Part shown: one piece after another, positions 24,666 through 33,403 of the stretch
How the letters are laid out: each line of letters begins with the position of its first letter
Position numbering within the stretch: the stretch's first letter is position 1
NCBI GenBank assembly: GCA_035653615.1
Contig: DASRBN010000033.1
Coordinates: 186,001-250,000, forward strand
From: Ktedonobacteraceae bacterium
Lineage (GTDB): Bacteria > Chloroflexota > Ktedonobacteria > Ktedonobacterales > Ktedonobacteraceae
Direction of reading: 5' to 3'
Length of the DNA stretch: 64,000 nt
The notes under the pieces: model-generated
Told to the model about the DNA's origin: nothing
Seen by the model: only the letters and a program-made list of their open reading frames with translations
Databases searched by the model: none
Made by a program: the position numbers and the translations under genes

Positions 24666-25880
24666 ATGTCATTATTTCCGGCAACAGGCGGCAATCTCAT
24701 CATCGGGCAATCCGGTGGGGCAACGGCCGTCATCAACGCCAGCCTTGTCGGAGCATATGAGGCTGCGCTGGCTGAAGAGCGCATCGAAAGTATTTACGGC
24801 ATGCTCTATGGCGTCCAGGGATTATTACAAGAACAGATCGTAGACCTGCGCGCCGAATCAAACCAGGTATGGCCCGCGCTGCTTCATACGCCCTCGGCTG
24901 CCCTTGGCACCTGCCGCTACAAGCTGCAAGACCATGATGCCGGACACATCATCGACATTTTGCGCCGCTACGATATCCACTCTATGCTCTATATCGGCGG
25001 CAACGATTCCGCCGACACTGCCCATCAACTGGCTCTGGCCGCCCGCCATGCCGGTTACGATTTGCAGGCCATCAGCGTCCCCAAAACCATCGATAACGAT
25101 CTACCGGCTACCGATCATTGCCCCGGCTACGGCAGCGCGGCCCGCTTCCTTGCCCTGGCGACGATGGATTCGACCATGAATACGATTTCCATTCCGTGGC
25201 ATTATCCGGTCAAAGTCATAGAAACGATGGGGCGTGATGCGGGTTGGCTTGCCGCCTCCTCAGCCCTGGGGAAGCGCGATGAAGACGACGCGCCGCATAT
25301 TATTCTCGTCCCCGAACAGCGTTTCAATGCCGATCGCTTTCTTGAGCAGGTTGAGCAGGTATATCGCCGCGTAGGATACGTTGTCGTAGTCGCCGCGGAG
25401 ACCATTCGCGATGAACAGGGGCAGCAATTAGGCGCCATCAACCAGGCAGGAACAGATGCCTTTAACCATCCCTTGCTCAGCGGAACGGCGGAGTACCTGG
25501 TAGAGCTGGTCAAGCAGCATCTCAAGCTACGTGCCCGCTTCGACAAACCCGGCGACCTGCAACGCATGGCCTCTTTTGCCGTCTCACAAACCGATCTCGA
25601 AGAGGCGTACCTGGTAGGAAAAATGGGCGTACAGGCGCTTTTGGCCGGCGAAAGCGATAAAATGGTAACGCTGGTACGTCACACAGAGCCGGCATACCAT
25701 TGCTCAACGGGATTAGCAGACCTGGCCCAGATCGCCAACGCCCAGAAGCTGTTACCCGATAACTTCCTGGACGAAAGCAGGACGATGGTAACGCGGGCCT
25801 TTTACGAGTACGCGTCACCGTTGATCGGCGAACCGCTGCCGCAGTATACGCGATTGCGAAAAATAGGAGTAACTAAATGA
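24666..25880 (+). CDS. 6-phosphofructokinase, probably pyrophosphate-dependent
   Basis: A 404-residue PFK-family enzyme from the ATG at 24666 (GGGGAG upstream). The nucleotide or PPi site reads GGNDS (111-115), where ATP-type enzymes have GGDGS. The catalytic loop is PKTIDND (139-145) with Lys140; a lysine here and a bulkier acidic residue in place of the glycine are the accepted marks of PPi use. 'ETMGRDAGWLAA' gives the substrate-binding Gly-Arg. It interconverts fructose 6-phosphate and fructose 1,6-bisphosphate reversibly. The stop overlaps the deoB start, so this begins a sugar-phosphate operon. Confidence 0.88.
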   Translation: MSLFPATGGNLIIGQSGGATAVINASLVGAYEAALAEERIESIYGMLYGVQGLLQEQIVDLRAESNQVWPALLHTPSAALGTCRYKLQDHDAGHIIDILRRYDIHSMLYIGGNDSADTAHQLALAARHAGYDLQAISVPKTIDNDLPATDHCPGYGSAARFLALATMDSTMNTISIPWHYPVKVIETMGRDAGWLAASSALGKRDEDDAPHIILVPEQRFNADRFLEQVEQVYRRVGYVVVVAAETIRDEQGQQLGAINQAGTDAFNHPLLSGTAEYLVELVKQHLKLRARFDKPGDLQRMASFAVSQTDLEEAYLVGKMGVQALLAGESDKMVTLVRHTEPAYHCSTGLADLAQIANAQKLLPDNFLDESRTMVTRAFYEYASPLIGEPLPQYTRLRKIGVTK

Positions 25881-27058
25881 CAGGTCTCAAACGAGCCATC
25901 GTAGTCGTTCTTGATGGTGTCGGCGCGGGAGCTAATCCTGACGCTCATGCCTATGGCGATGATGGTGCCAGCTCGCTCGAACACTGCGCTCAGGCCATCG
26001 GCGGGCTGGAGTTGCCCAACCTGGGACAAATCGGCATCGGCAACATCACACCCATCCTGGGTACGCCACCGGTCGAACATGCCAGGGGAGCATATGGGCG
26101 CATGACCGAGGCAGCCGCCGGCAAGGACAGCACCACAGGCCATTGGGAGATGATGGGCGTCATCCTCCGCAAACCTCTTCCTACCTATCCGCATGGATTT
26201 CCTGCGGACCTTGTGGAGCGCTTCGAACAGGCTATAGGTCGCAAAGTCCTCGGCAATAAGCCGGCTTCGGGTACGGAGATCATCAAGGAACTGGGTGAAG
26301 AGCATCTTCGCACCGGTCGCCCCATCCTCTATACCTCGGCGGACAGCGTTTTTCAGCTCGCGGCGCACCAGGAAGTTATTCCACTTCCCGAACTGTATCA
26401 TATGTGTGAAGTCGCACGTGCTATGCTTACCGGAGAACATGCCGTTGGGCGCGTCATAGCTCGTCCATTTATCGGCACACCTGGTAATTTTACTCGTACA
26501 GAACATCGACGTGATTTCTCGCTCGCGCCGCCAGGAACAACACTGCTCGACGTGCTGAAGGAAAGCGGCAAAGAGGTCATCGGCATCGGCAAGATCGAAG
26601 ACCTCTTTGCCGGGCGTGGCCTCACGCAGCGCGATCATACCGAAACGAATCGTGATGGTATGGCCGCGACACTTCGCTGGCTGGAACGAGACTTCACCGG
26701 TCTGCTCTTTGTCAATCTGGTAGAATTTGATATGCTGTGGGGCCATCGCCGTGATAGCCAGGGCTATGCGCAGGCGCTGCGGGATGTCGATGCCTGGTTC
26801 GCGCAGGTGCAGCAGCTGATGAGGCCGGGTGATGCCATATTCTTCACCGCCGATCATGGCGTAGACCCGACCTATCGCGGCACCGATCATACACGCGAAC
26901 ACGTGCCACTCCTTGCCTACGGGGAACCTGTACGCGCGGGAGTAAATCTCGGTGTTCGTTCGACCTACGCGGACCTTGGCCAGACACTCGCTCACGCCTT
27001 TCACGTCGAACCACTCGCCGCCGGCACAAGTTTTGCCGGCGATATTGGATTGGCCTGA
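25877..27058 (+). CDS. deoB: Phosphopentomutase
   Basis: A 393-residue alkaline-phosphatase-superfamily phosphomutase. It has the metal-binding 'VVVLDGVGAG' at the start, the phosphorylatable Thr in 'GKDSTTGHWEMMG' (about residues 85-97) and late metal ligands in 'ADHGVDPTYRGTDHTRE'. It converts ribose/deoxyribose 1-phosphate to the 5-phosphate, linking nucleoside salvage to central metabolism. It is translationally coupled to the phosphofructokinase gene by an ATGA overlap. Confidence 0.95.
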   Translation: MTGLKRAIVVVLDGVGAGANPDAHAYGDDGASSLEHCAQAIGGLELPNLGQIGIGNITPILGTPPVEHARGAYGRMTEAAAGKDSTTGHWEMMGVILRKPLPTYPHGFPADLVERFEQAIGRKVLGNKPASGTEIIKELGEEHLRTGRPILYTSADSVFQLAAHQEVIPLPELYHMCEVARAMLTGEHAVGRVIARPFIGTPGNFTRTEHRRDFSLAPPGTTLLDVLKESGKEVIGIGKIEDLFAGRGLTQRDHTETNRDGMAATLRWLERDFTGLLFVNLVEFDMLWGHRRDSQGYAQALRDVDAWFAQVQQLMRPGDAIFFTADHGVDPTYRGTDHTREHVPLLAYGEPVRAGVNLGVRSTYADLGQTLAHAFHVEPLAAGTSFAGDIGLA

Positions 27059-27106
27059 CCCGGCCCATCCACTCCACGGCAGGGATATTACTAGAGAAAA
27101 AATATT

Positions 27107-27667
27107 ATGACTGAGGTACAACGAAACGACACTTATCCGGTTTTACATGGGGAGCGCGTCTATTTACGCCGTCCCAGGATGCAGGACGCGCAGTATGTTT
27201 TTCATTGGGAGCGCGACGACGTAGTCTGGCGCTACGATCCCCGCCGTCCCTACTCACAAAACATGCGCGAATTTCTACCCGTTTTTGAGCGCAATTATGT
27301 GCAGGGCAACGGGCGGCAATTCTGGTTCATCATCGAAGATGAGCAACATATCCCCATTGGTACCATCACCTATTTCAATATCGATTATCGCCTCGGCCAG
27401 GTTGAAGTAGGGCTGGGATTGGGAGATCGCTCACGCTGGGGCAAGGGTTATGGCCCGGAAGCTATCCGCACCCTGGTCGCCTATCTTTTCACCCTGCCCG
27501 GCATCGCCCGTATCTACGCGGAAACTGCCCTGGCTAATCATCCGGCACGCCGTGCTTTCGCCAAGGCCCATTTTACGGAAGTTGGCCAGATTTATGACCC
27601 GCGCAGCACCGGCGAACCCTGGATACTTTTAGAAATTTGGAAAAGGGAGTATTACTCTAGGAAATGA
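27107..27667 (+). CDS. GNAT-family N-acetyltransferase (RimJ/RimL type)
   Basis: 186 residues with a RimJ/RimL-like GNAT fold. 'VYLRRPRMQDAQYVFHWERD' begins the domain, and the acetyl-CoA binding segment is near 'DRSRWGKGYGPEAIRTLV' (Arg/Gln-x-x-Gly-x-Gly/Ala). 'YAETALANHPARRAFAKAHF' is the characteristic Asn-x-x-Ala/Ser-x-Arg/Lys element. The substrate is unknown. It lies between deoB and the phosphomannomutase gene and its stop overlaps the next start (ATGA), so it is part of the operon. Confidence 0.85.
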   Translation: MTEVQRNDTYPVLHGERVYLRRPRMQDAQYVFHWERDDVVWRYDPRRPYSQNMREFLPVFERNYVQGNGRQFWFIIEDEQHIPIGTITYFNIDYRLGQVEVGLGLGDRSRWGKGYGPEAIRTLVAYLFTLPGIARIYAETALANHPARRAFAKAHFTEVGQIYDPRSTGEPWILLEIWKREYYSRK

Positions 27668-29025
27668 ATACGCCTAATGTAAAAATCGATCCTGGCATTT
27701 TCGGCGCGTATGATGTACGCGGCATTTATGGCCAGGATATGAATGAAGAGGTCGCCTATCGCATTGCGCGAGCCGCTGCCCAGTATCTGCAAGTGCCTGC
27801 AATCGCTGTCGGGCGTGATATGCGGCTTTCATCACCTCAACTGGCTGCCGCTATCACACAAGGCATCATCGATCAGGGCATCGATGCCATTGATCTTGGC
27901 ATGACGACCACGGATGAGCTATATTTCGCGGTCGGCAACTTCAATTACCCTGCCGGTATCATGATTACCGCTTCGCACAATCCTCCTGAATACAACGGCA
28001 TGAAATTGTGCCGCGCGCAGGCCGCCCCCATCAGCATGGCAACCGGCCTTTCCGATATCCGCGACCTGGCCATGCACGGCAATTTCGCTGAACCTGAGCA
28101 CAAGGGGCGCGTCATACAGCGAGATGTCCTTGATGACTACGTCAAACATGCGCTTTCATTTATCGATGTGAGCAAGATCAAGCCCCTCAAAGTGGCCATT
28201 GATGCTGGAAACGGCATGGCAGGTATGGTCATTCCCCGTGTCTTTCAATACCTTCCCTGCACGCTCATCCCATTGTATTTTGAACTGGATGGCAGCTTTC
28301 CCAATCACCCCGCCAGTCCGATTGAGCCGCAGAACATGGTAGATTTGCAGCGCAAAGTACGGGAGACCAGCGCCGATCTTGGCGCTGCCTTTGACGGGGA
28401 CGCCGACCGCATGTTCCTGGTAGATGAACATGGCAATCTCGTAGATAGCTCCATGGTGACGGCTATCGTGTCGGAAAGCCTGCTGCATAAGCATCCCGGC
28501 GCCAGCATCCTCTACAACCTGATTGTCTCCAAAAGCGTACCCGAACTCATCACCAGGCTCGGTGGCAAGGCCATACGTACCCGCGTCGGCCACTCCTTTA
28601 TCAAGGCCGAAATGCGCAAAACAAACGCCATCTTCGGCGGTGAGCATTCCGGGCATTTCTATTTTCGTGATAACTGGTACGCCGACTCCGGTCTCATTGC
28701 TTTCCTGGTCGCGTTGGAACTGGTCTCCATCGAAGGAAAACCCCTTTCGGAATTGCTCGTACCCCTCGATCAATGGGTGCGCAGTGGCGAGATCAACAGC
28801 CGCGTCAGCGATGTAAAGGGCAAGCTGGATGCCCTCGAGCAGCGCTATGGGAAAGAAGCAAAAAGCGTGGATTACATGGACGGCATCACAGTAGAATACG
28901 AGAACTGGTGGTTCAACGTGCGTCCGTCCAACACTGAGCCGATGTTGCGCCTCAATGTCGAGGCTAAAGACAGGGCATTGATGGAGCAGAAACGCGATGA
29001 ACTACTCGCCTTCATCCGCGGGTAA
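27664..29025 (+). CDS. Phosphomannomutase/phosphoglucomutase
   Basis: A 453-residue alpha-D-phosphohexomutase. The catalytic Ser104 lies in ITASHNPPEYNG, the metal loop is DGDADRMF (about 241-248), the sugar-binding loop is 'GEHSGHFYFRD' (about 325-335), and the phosphate-binding 'RPSNTEPMLRLNVEA' is near the C terminus. This is the AlgC/ManB-type enzyme that interconverts the 1- and 6-phosphates of mannose or glucose. It can supply sugar nucleotides for the glycan genes at 41-52 kb, though it is also housekeeping. Confidence 0.93.
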   Translation: MNTPNVKIDPGIFGAYDVRGIYGQDMNEEVAYRIARAAAQYLQVPAIAVGRDMRLSSPQLAAAITQGIIDQGIDAIDLGMTTTDELYFAVGNFNYPAGIMITASHNPPEYNGMKLCRAQAAPISMATGLSDIRDLAMHGNFAEPEHKGRVIQRDVLDDYVKHALSFIDVSKIKPLKVAIDAGNGMAGMVIPRVFQYLPCTLIPLYFELDGSFPNHPASPIEPQNMVDLQRKVRETSADLGAAFDGDADRMFLVDEHGNLVDSSMVTAIVSESLLHKHPGASILYNLIVSKSVPELITRLGGKAIRTRVGHSFIKAEMRKTNAIFGGEHSGHFYFRDNWYADSGLIAFLVALELVSIEGKPLSELLVPLDQWVRSGEINSRVSDVKGKLDALEQRYGKEAKSVDYMDGITVEYENWWFNVRPSNTEPMLRLNVEAKDRALMEQKRDELLAFIRG

Positions 29026-29038
29026 GGCAGTTGGATTG

Positions 29039-29133
29039 GAGGGCGACCACCAGCGCCCGCCCCTACTATGACACGCCTCTGCTCGGTCATGCTCACGTTA
29101 TCATAGTAAGGGCGGACCCTGGTGGTCGCCCTC
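29039..29133. repeat. Repeat family B, imperfect 33-bp inverted repeat
   Basis: Arms at 29039-29071 and 29101-29133 (starting GAGGGCGACCACCAG and ending CTGGTGGTCGCCCTC) pair with a few mismatches around a 29-base loop. It sits between the phosphomannomutase and coiled-coil genes. The inner CCTACTATGA / TCATAGTA ends give the element clear boundaries. It may also work as a terminator. Confidence 0.75.
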
Positions 29134-29344
29134 TCGATGTCCACCCGTCAAGAATTGGGATGATTCATGTTGTCTGTAACCAACTTTCACCGGCTCAAAT
29201 TTAGCTTGCCTCTCGTTTTTTCTCATTTTATATGGTACTCTCTTACTGATTCGTAACAATAGTTTCATCGTTTTTGAGGCTGAAAGGCAGAGCCATATTT
29301 CCATAAAATCTTGATTGCGCAACTATTGAGGAGCCGGGAAAGAG

Positions 29345-29629
29345 ATGCCAGCAGATCGAGAATCACAGATGGCTCAAATTCTGCGCTTTGAGCAGCAATT
29401 TGAGCGCCTTCAACAAAAATATAACCGCCTGGAAGCACGCCGGACGCAAATACAGCAGCAACTGGGTCGCCTGGAGCAGCAGTATAATAAACTGGAAGCA
29501 AGCATCGACAAGCGTCAACAGCAGTTGGAACGCATCATGAAACAACAGACCTCCCTCTTAAGGGAACAACAACAGTTGGAACAACTCATTACATTGTTAA
29601 AAGAGCAGCATAAAAATGAGACAGAATAA
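29345..29629 (+). CDS. Small coiled-coil protein
   Basis: A 94-residue, almost entirely coiled-coil protein. Gln-, Leu- and Glu-rich heptads run from residue 8 to 90 (for example 'RRTQIQQQLGRLEQQYNKLE', 'QQQLERIMKQQTSLLREQQQ'). There are no cysteines and no membrane segment. A purine-rich GAGGAG lies upstream. It is probably a structural or partner-binding protein; I cannot assign a function. Confidence 0.7.
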   Translation: MPADRESQMAQILRFEQQFERLQQKYNRLEARRTQIQQQLGRLEQQYNKLEASIDKRQQQLERIMKQQTSLLREQQQLEQLITLLKEQHKNETE

Positions 29630-30275
29630 TGTAACCATTGTTTCGTTGGTAAAAGATAGGATGCTATAGAGACCATTATTTTAAGCGGAGCCAGATTCTC
29701 AAAAATCCTTTTTCACTTATTATCCATCTCAAATGCAAATGGTATATCCTTCATCACGCTCAACAAATACGTCCATACAACCAGGCTTTTTAAAGCCGCC
29801 GGCAAAGCATCTCTCTGCCCGCTTGATCTACTCATCTTTTAACGCTTCGGTGCTATGGAGATAGGTCTCCCCACGAAAGAAAGCTCGCTAACTATCAATA
29901 ATCTAATTTGGAGTACGATATTGCTCAGTAATATCTACTATATTATGATGTGCTTATTCACTCATTAAAGTAAGCCTGCCTAAAAAGAGTAGAAAATCTA
30001 TTGCATATTACCCAAAATTATGTTATAACTTCTTAGGGTTTCTACGGAAAAAGTTGTGGGATTCCATAGAAAAAATCCAGAAAACTACCTAGAAAAACAT
30101 CGCTGTCTTTCTAGGGGAAAATCCGCTTCCTGGGGAAGGAGCACGATTACGCAAAGTTTTGTCTCGCTTTGAGAATCCGGCTCATTGCCAGGAAGTCAGT
30201 TCTTGCGAACAACCCTTAGAGTAACGTTGGGTATTCTCTAATCAGGGCATCAGCTAGCAACGTAAAGGATAGATT
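29630..30275. other. AT-rich intergenic region before the biosynthetic region
   Basis: About 650 bases with no supported gene and clearly lower GC than its surroundings. It contains a perfect 8-bp inverted repeat CCTAGAAA/TTTCTAGG at 30088-30115 (12-base loop). Several related TTTCTA / TAGAAA words lie around 30039-30115 and could be regulator sites for the LuxR-type gene that follows. The drop in GC marks the left side of the accessory region. Confidence 0.5.
30088..30115. promoter_or_regulatory. Candidate operator palindrome upstream of the LuxR-type regulator
   Basis: CCTAGAAA-(12)-TTTCTAGG, perfect arms, about 160 bases before the regulator start. Nearby TTTCTACGG and CCATAGAAA words resemble half sites. 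Function is inferred. Confidence 0.3.
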
Positions 30276-31040
30276 ATGTCTCACCTTGGACTTGAACACG
30301 AATCTGCCACAGAATTCGCGATCTCAGGAGCTTCGACCTTGTCCGAAAAAGCACTCACCATTTTAGTGGTAGACGATCATGTGCTGATTCGTCAGGCAAT
30401 TAGCCATATACTTGTTGCTCAGCTAGAGATAGAGCGCGTCGTGGCCGCTCAGGACTATGTTGAAGCAAGAGAATTGGCGGCAAAGCTCCAGCCCGATATT
30501 ATCTGGCTTGATATGCGAATCAATCATTCTAACAGTATTTCAGAAATAGGCCGCCTACGAAGAATTTCTCCCTCATCCAGCATCATCGTCTTAGCAGATC
30601 AAGAGGACGAACACGAAGCCTTTGCCGCCATCATGGCAGGCGCGCAGGGCTATCGTTCTAAGCAGGACCTTGATGAAGGTGAAGTAATGGCATCCATTCA
30701 TATGATCCGCCGCGGAGAATTCGTCTTGCGCCCGTCGCTGGCCGCGCTTGTCGTTCATCGCTTGCGAGCTGCCGCCTTGCCATTATGGGGATCGGAAAGC
30801 AATCATGGAAGCCATCCATTGATGCGCAACACCGAATTTAACGGATTGGCACATCTCACAGCGCGCGAACGTGAAGTACTCCAGCTAATCAGTCAGGGAT
30901 ATCGCGATCGCGATATCGCTGAAGGGTTGCATATTTCTGAAAAAACCGTTCAAAAGCACGTTCAAAGCATCCTGAACAAACTTGGCGCTCAGAATCGTAC
31001 CGAAGCCGCATATCTCATCCATCGCCAGTCCTTCACCTGA
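30276..31040 (+). CDS. NarL/LuxR-family response regulator
   Basis: 254 residues: a receiver domain (about 27-145) and a C-terminal LuxR HTH (about 190-250, 'LTAREREVLQLISQGYRDRD' and 'ISEKTVQKHVQSILNKLG'). The acidic pair VVDDH, the phospho-acceptor Asp in 'IIWLDMRI' and a Lys in 'YRSKQDL' are present, but the usual Thr/Ser switch residue is Ala (IVLADQED). No sensor kinase gene is next to it. It stands just ahead of the NRPS genes, on the same strand, and is the best candidate for their regulator. A terminator-like hairpin follows. Confidence 0.88.
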   Translation: MSHLGLEHESATEFAISGASTLSEKALTILVVDDHVLIRQAISHILVAQLEIERVVAAQDYVEARELAAKLQPDIIWLDMRINHSNSISEIGRLRRISPSSSIIVLADQEDEHEAFAAIMAGAQGYRSKQDLDEGEVMASIHMIRRGEFVLRPSLAALVVHRLRAAALPLWGSESNHGSHPLMRNTEFNGLAHLTAREREVLQLISQGYRDRDIAEGLHISEKTVQKHVQSILNKLGAQNRTEAAYLIHRQSFT

Positions 31041-31050
31041 TCTATGGTGA

Positions 31051-31107
31051 AAAGCAAACGGGAGCGCGGTAGAACTACGGCAGTTCTATCATGCCCCCGT
31101 TTGCTTT
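31051..31107 (+). terminator. Nested hairpin terminator after the LuxR-type regulator
   Basis: AAAGCAAACGGG (31051-31062) pairs with CCCGTTTGCTTT (31096-31107), and inside it TAGAACT pairs with AGTTCTA. It begins ten bases after the stop codon, so it probably ends the regulator transcript and leaves the NRPS gene with its own promoter. Confidence 0.7.
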
Positions 31108-31309
31108 ATGAAGGTCATCTACGTAAAATTCCCTACGTACTTTTCACTCTACAGCAATTCTCCTTTCCTTAGTATCCACTCAGAAAAATCAAGCGAGGAA
31201 ATCTGGCGCAAAGTTTCGTACTTTCAAGGTTGTTCCAGTCTCTATCTCTTGATAAGCTATCTTTATAAATATGTGAAAATTCATAAGAGAAATCTCGGAG
31301 GACATATAC

Positions 31310-33172
31310 ATGGTTGTAGATGATTATCCATCCGATCAATCGATACATCAACTTTTCGAAGCTCAAGCCGCGCGCACACCAGCTCGCGTCGCTCTTATCT
31401 CCGGGCAGCAGCGAATAACCTATCAGGAATTGAACCGGCAGGCCAATCAACTGGCCGCCTACTTGCGTCGCTCAGGTGTAGGACGAGAGGCACTGGTAGG
31501 CATTTGCATGGAACGTTCGATAGAGATGGTCATCGGACTGCTTGGTATCCTCAAGGCAGGAGCTGTCTATGTGCCACTCGATCCAACCTATCCCCGCGAA
31601 CGCCTCGCTTTCATGCTCGCTGATGCTCACCCGGCAATTTTGCTAACGCAGCAGCATCTCGCCGCACGGCTTCCCCCGCATGATCGCACCATCTGCATAG
31701 ATAGAGACTGGCAGGCAATTGCTCAAGAAAATGAAGAAAATGTTTCCAGCGGCGCAGGCAGGGACAATATTGCCTATATGCTCTATACTTCCGGCTCTAC
31801 CGGTACGCCCAAGGGTGTGCTTGGAACGCATCGCGCAGCAATCAATCGCTTTTGCTGGATGTGGAATACCTATCCATTTGAGCCGGGCGAAGTCTGCTGC
31901 CACAAAACATCGTTAAGTTTTGTGGACTCGGTCTGGGAGATTTTTGGACCACTCCTGCAAGGTATCCCGGCGGTCATCATTCCCAACTCGATAGTGAAAG
32001 ACCCTCAGCAACTACTTCAGACGCTGGCCGCCCATGCTGTTACCCGTATCGTACTTGTTCCATCGCTTCTCAGGGTGCTATTGGAATCGGAACATCTACA
32101 AGATTTGCTACCCCGCCTGAAGTACTGGATCAGCAGCGGCGAAGCGCTACCCATGGACCTGGCACAGCGCTTTCTAAAGCAGATGCCCAATAGCATACTC
32201 CTCAACCTGTATGGTTCCTCGGAAGTGGCCGCCGATGTGATGTATTACGATGTGCGCGACTATACCTCTCAAGCCAGCATTCCGATTGGTCGTCCGATTG
32301 CTAATACCCAGATCTACCTGCTGGATGAGCAAATGCTGCCGGTTCCTATTGGTGCTCCGGGAGAACTTTATGCCGGTGGGGATGGCCTGGCACGCGGCTA
32401 TTTCAATCGCCCAGAGCTAACCGCCTCTCGATTCGTTCCCGACCCGTTTAGCGGCAAACCGGGAGCGCGGCTTTACAGAACAGGCGATATAGCCCGCTAC
32501 CTGGACGACGGCAATATCGAATATCTGGGCCGCCTCGATCATCAAGTGAAGGTGCGCGGCATACGTATTGAACTGGGCGAGATCGAATCGGTGTTGGGAC
32601 AGCATCCCGCCGTGCGCCAGGCGGTCGTGATAGCCCGTGAAGACGCGCCGGGCGATAAGCGCCTGGTGGCCTATATTGTCTTGCATGAAAAGCAGACCGC
32701 ATCCTCAGATGAACTATACAATCACACCCTGGAACGCCTGCCGGATTATATGGTACCCGCCGCCTTCGTTTTCCTCGCGCGCTTACCACTGACACCGAAC
32801 GGAAAGCTGGATCGACAGGCATTGCCGCTACCCAGGCCAGTTCGTCCAGACCTTTCATCGGACTTCCTGGCCGCCCGCACGCCAGTTGAGGAGACCATCG
32901 CTGCCACCTGGTCGCGGGCGCTGGGAATCGAGCAAATTGGCATCCACGACAACTTCTTTGAGTTAGGCGGCCATTCTCTGCTTGCTATGCAAATGCTTTC
33001 GCAGCTGCAAGCCGACTTCTCGGTAGAGTTGCCGGTGCATCGTTTCCTCGAAGCTCCTACCATAGCTCAACTCGTAGAATTGCTCCAACAAGGTCAAAAC
33101 AATGGCTCAACGTCTCATAAACCTTCACTGCGGTCTATCTCACGCGAGGCATACCGTATGCCTTCGTCTTGA
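31310..33172 (+). CDS. NRPS loading module, adenylation + peptidyl carrier, beta-amino-acid-type pocket
   Basis: 620 residues: an adenylation domain (about 10-500; A3 LYTSGSTGTPKGV at 158-170; A7 'YRTGDIARYL'; A10 'PLTPNGKLDR') and a carrier domain with Ser556 in DNFFELGGHSLLAMQ. There is no condensation domain, so it is a starter module. Aligned by eye to GrsA, the ten pocket residues read V-D-W-V-I-S-L-A-D-K. The normal Asp235 that holds an alpha-amino group is Val, and the set matches the code I recall for beta-alanine-activating domains. A beta-alanine-like starter (or a diamino acid bound through its beta-amine) is therefore predicted. GGAGG lies before the ATG. Confidence 0.92.
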   Translation: MVVDDYPSDQSIHQLFEAQAARTPARVALISGQQRITYQELNRQANQLAAYLRRSGVGREALVGICMERSIEMVIGLLGILKAGAVYVPLDPTYPRERLAFMLADAHPAILLTQQHLAARLPPHDRTICIDRDWQAIAQENEENVSSGAGRDNIAYMLYTSGSTGTPKGVLGTHRAAINRFCWMWNTYPFEPGEVCCHKTSLSFVDSVWEIFGPLLQGIPAVIIPNSIVKDPQQLLQTLAAHAVTRIVLVPSLLRVLLESEHLQDLLPRLKYWISSGEALPMDLAQRFLKQMPNSILLNLYGSSEVAADVMYYDVRDYTSQASIPIGRPIANTQIYLLDEQMLPVPIGAPGELYAGGDGLARGYFNRPELTASRFVPDPFSGKPGARLYRTGDIARYLDDGNIEYLGRLDHQVKVRGIRIELGEIESVLGQHPAVRQAVVIAREDAPGDKRLVAYIVLHEKQTASSDELYNHTLERLPDYMVPAAFVFLARLPLTPNGKLDRQALPLPRPVRPDLSSDFLAARTPVEETIAATWSRALGIEQIGIHDNFFELGGHSLLAMQMLSQLQADFSVELPVHRFLEAPTIAQLVELLQQGQNNGSTSHKPSLRSISREAYRMPSS

Positions 33173-33403
33173 TAGAGCTGGACGTGTAATGGGTGGGACG
33201 GACAACCACAAAAAGAGGTCTCTACGCACTTTTCTATAGTTGACGCTCACACACTACCCGAAATTACCTATAAAAATCAGCGGAAAAACTCATTGCAAAA
33301 TTTCGTGCTTTCATGGTTGTCCCTGGCCGGCTCTCTTGCTAAACTCTTTTGCAGAGAGTACACGAAATCTCTCAATTTAGATCACAATCATAAGGATACT
33401 GTA

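Noticed and set aside
25802-27121. 439-codon minus-strand frame over deoB
   Set aside because: It is the long antisense shadow of deoB, which has all catalytic motifs on the plus strand.
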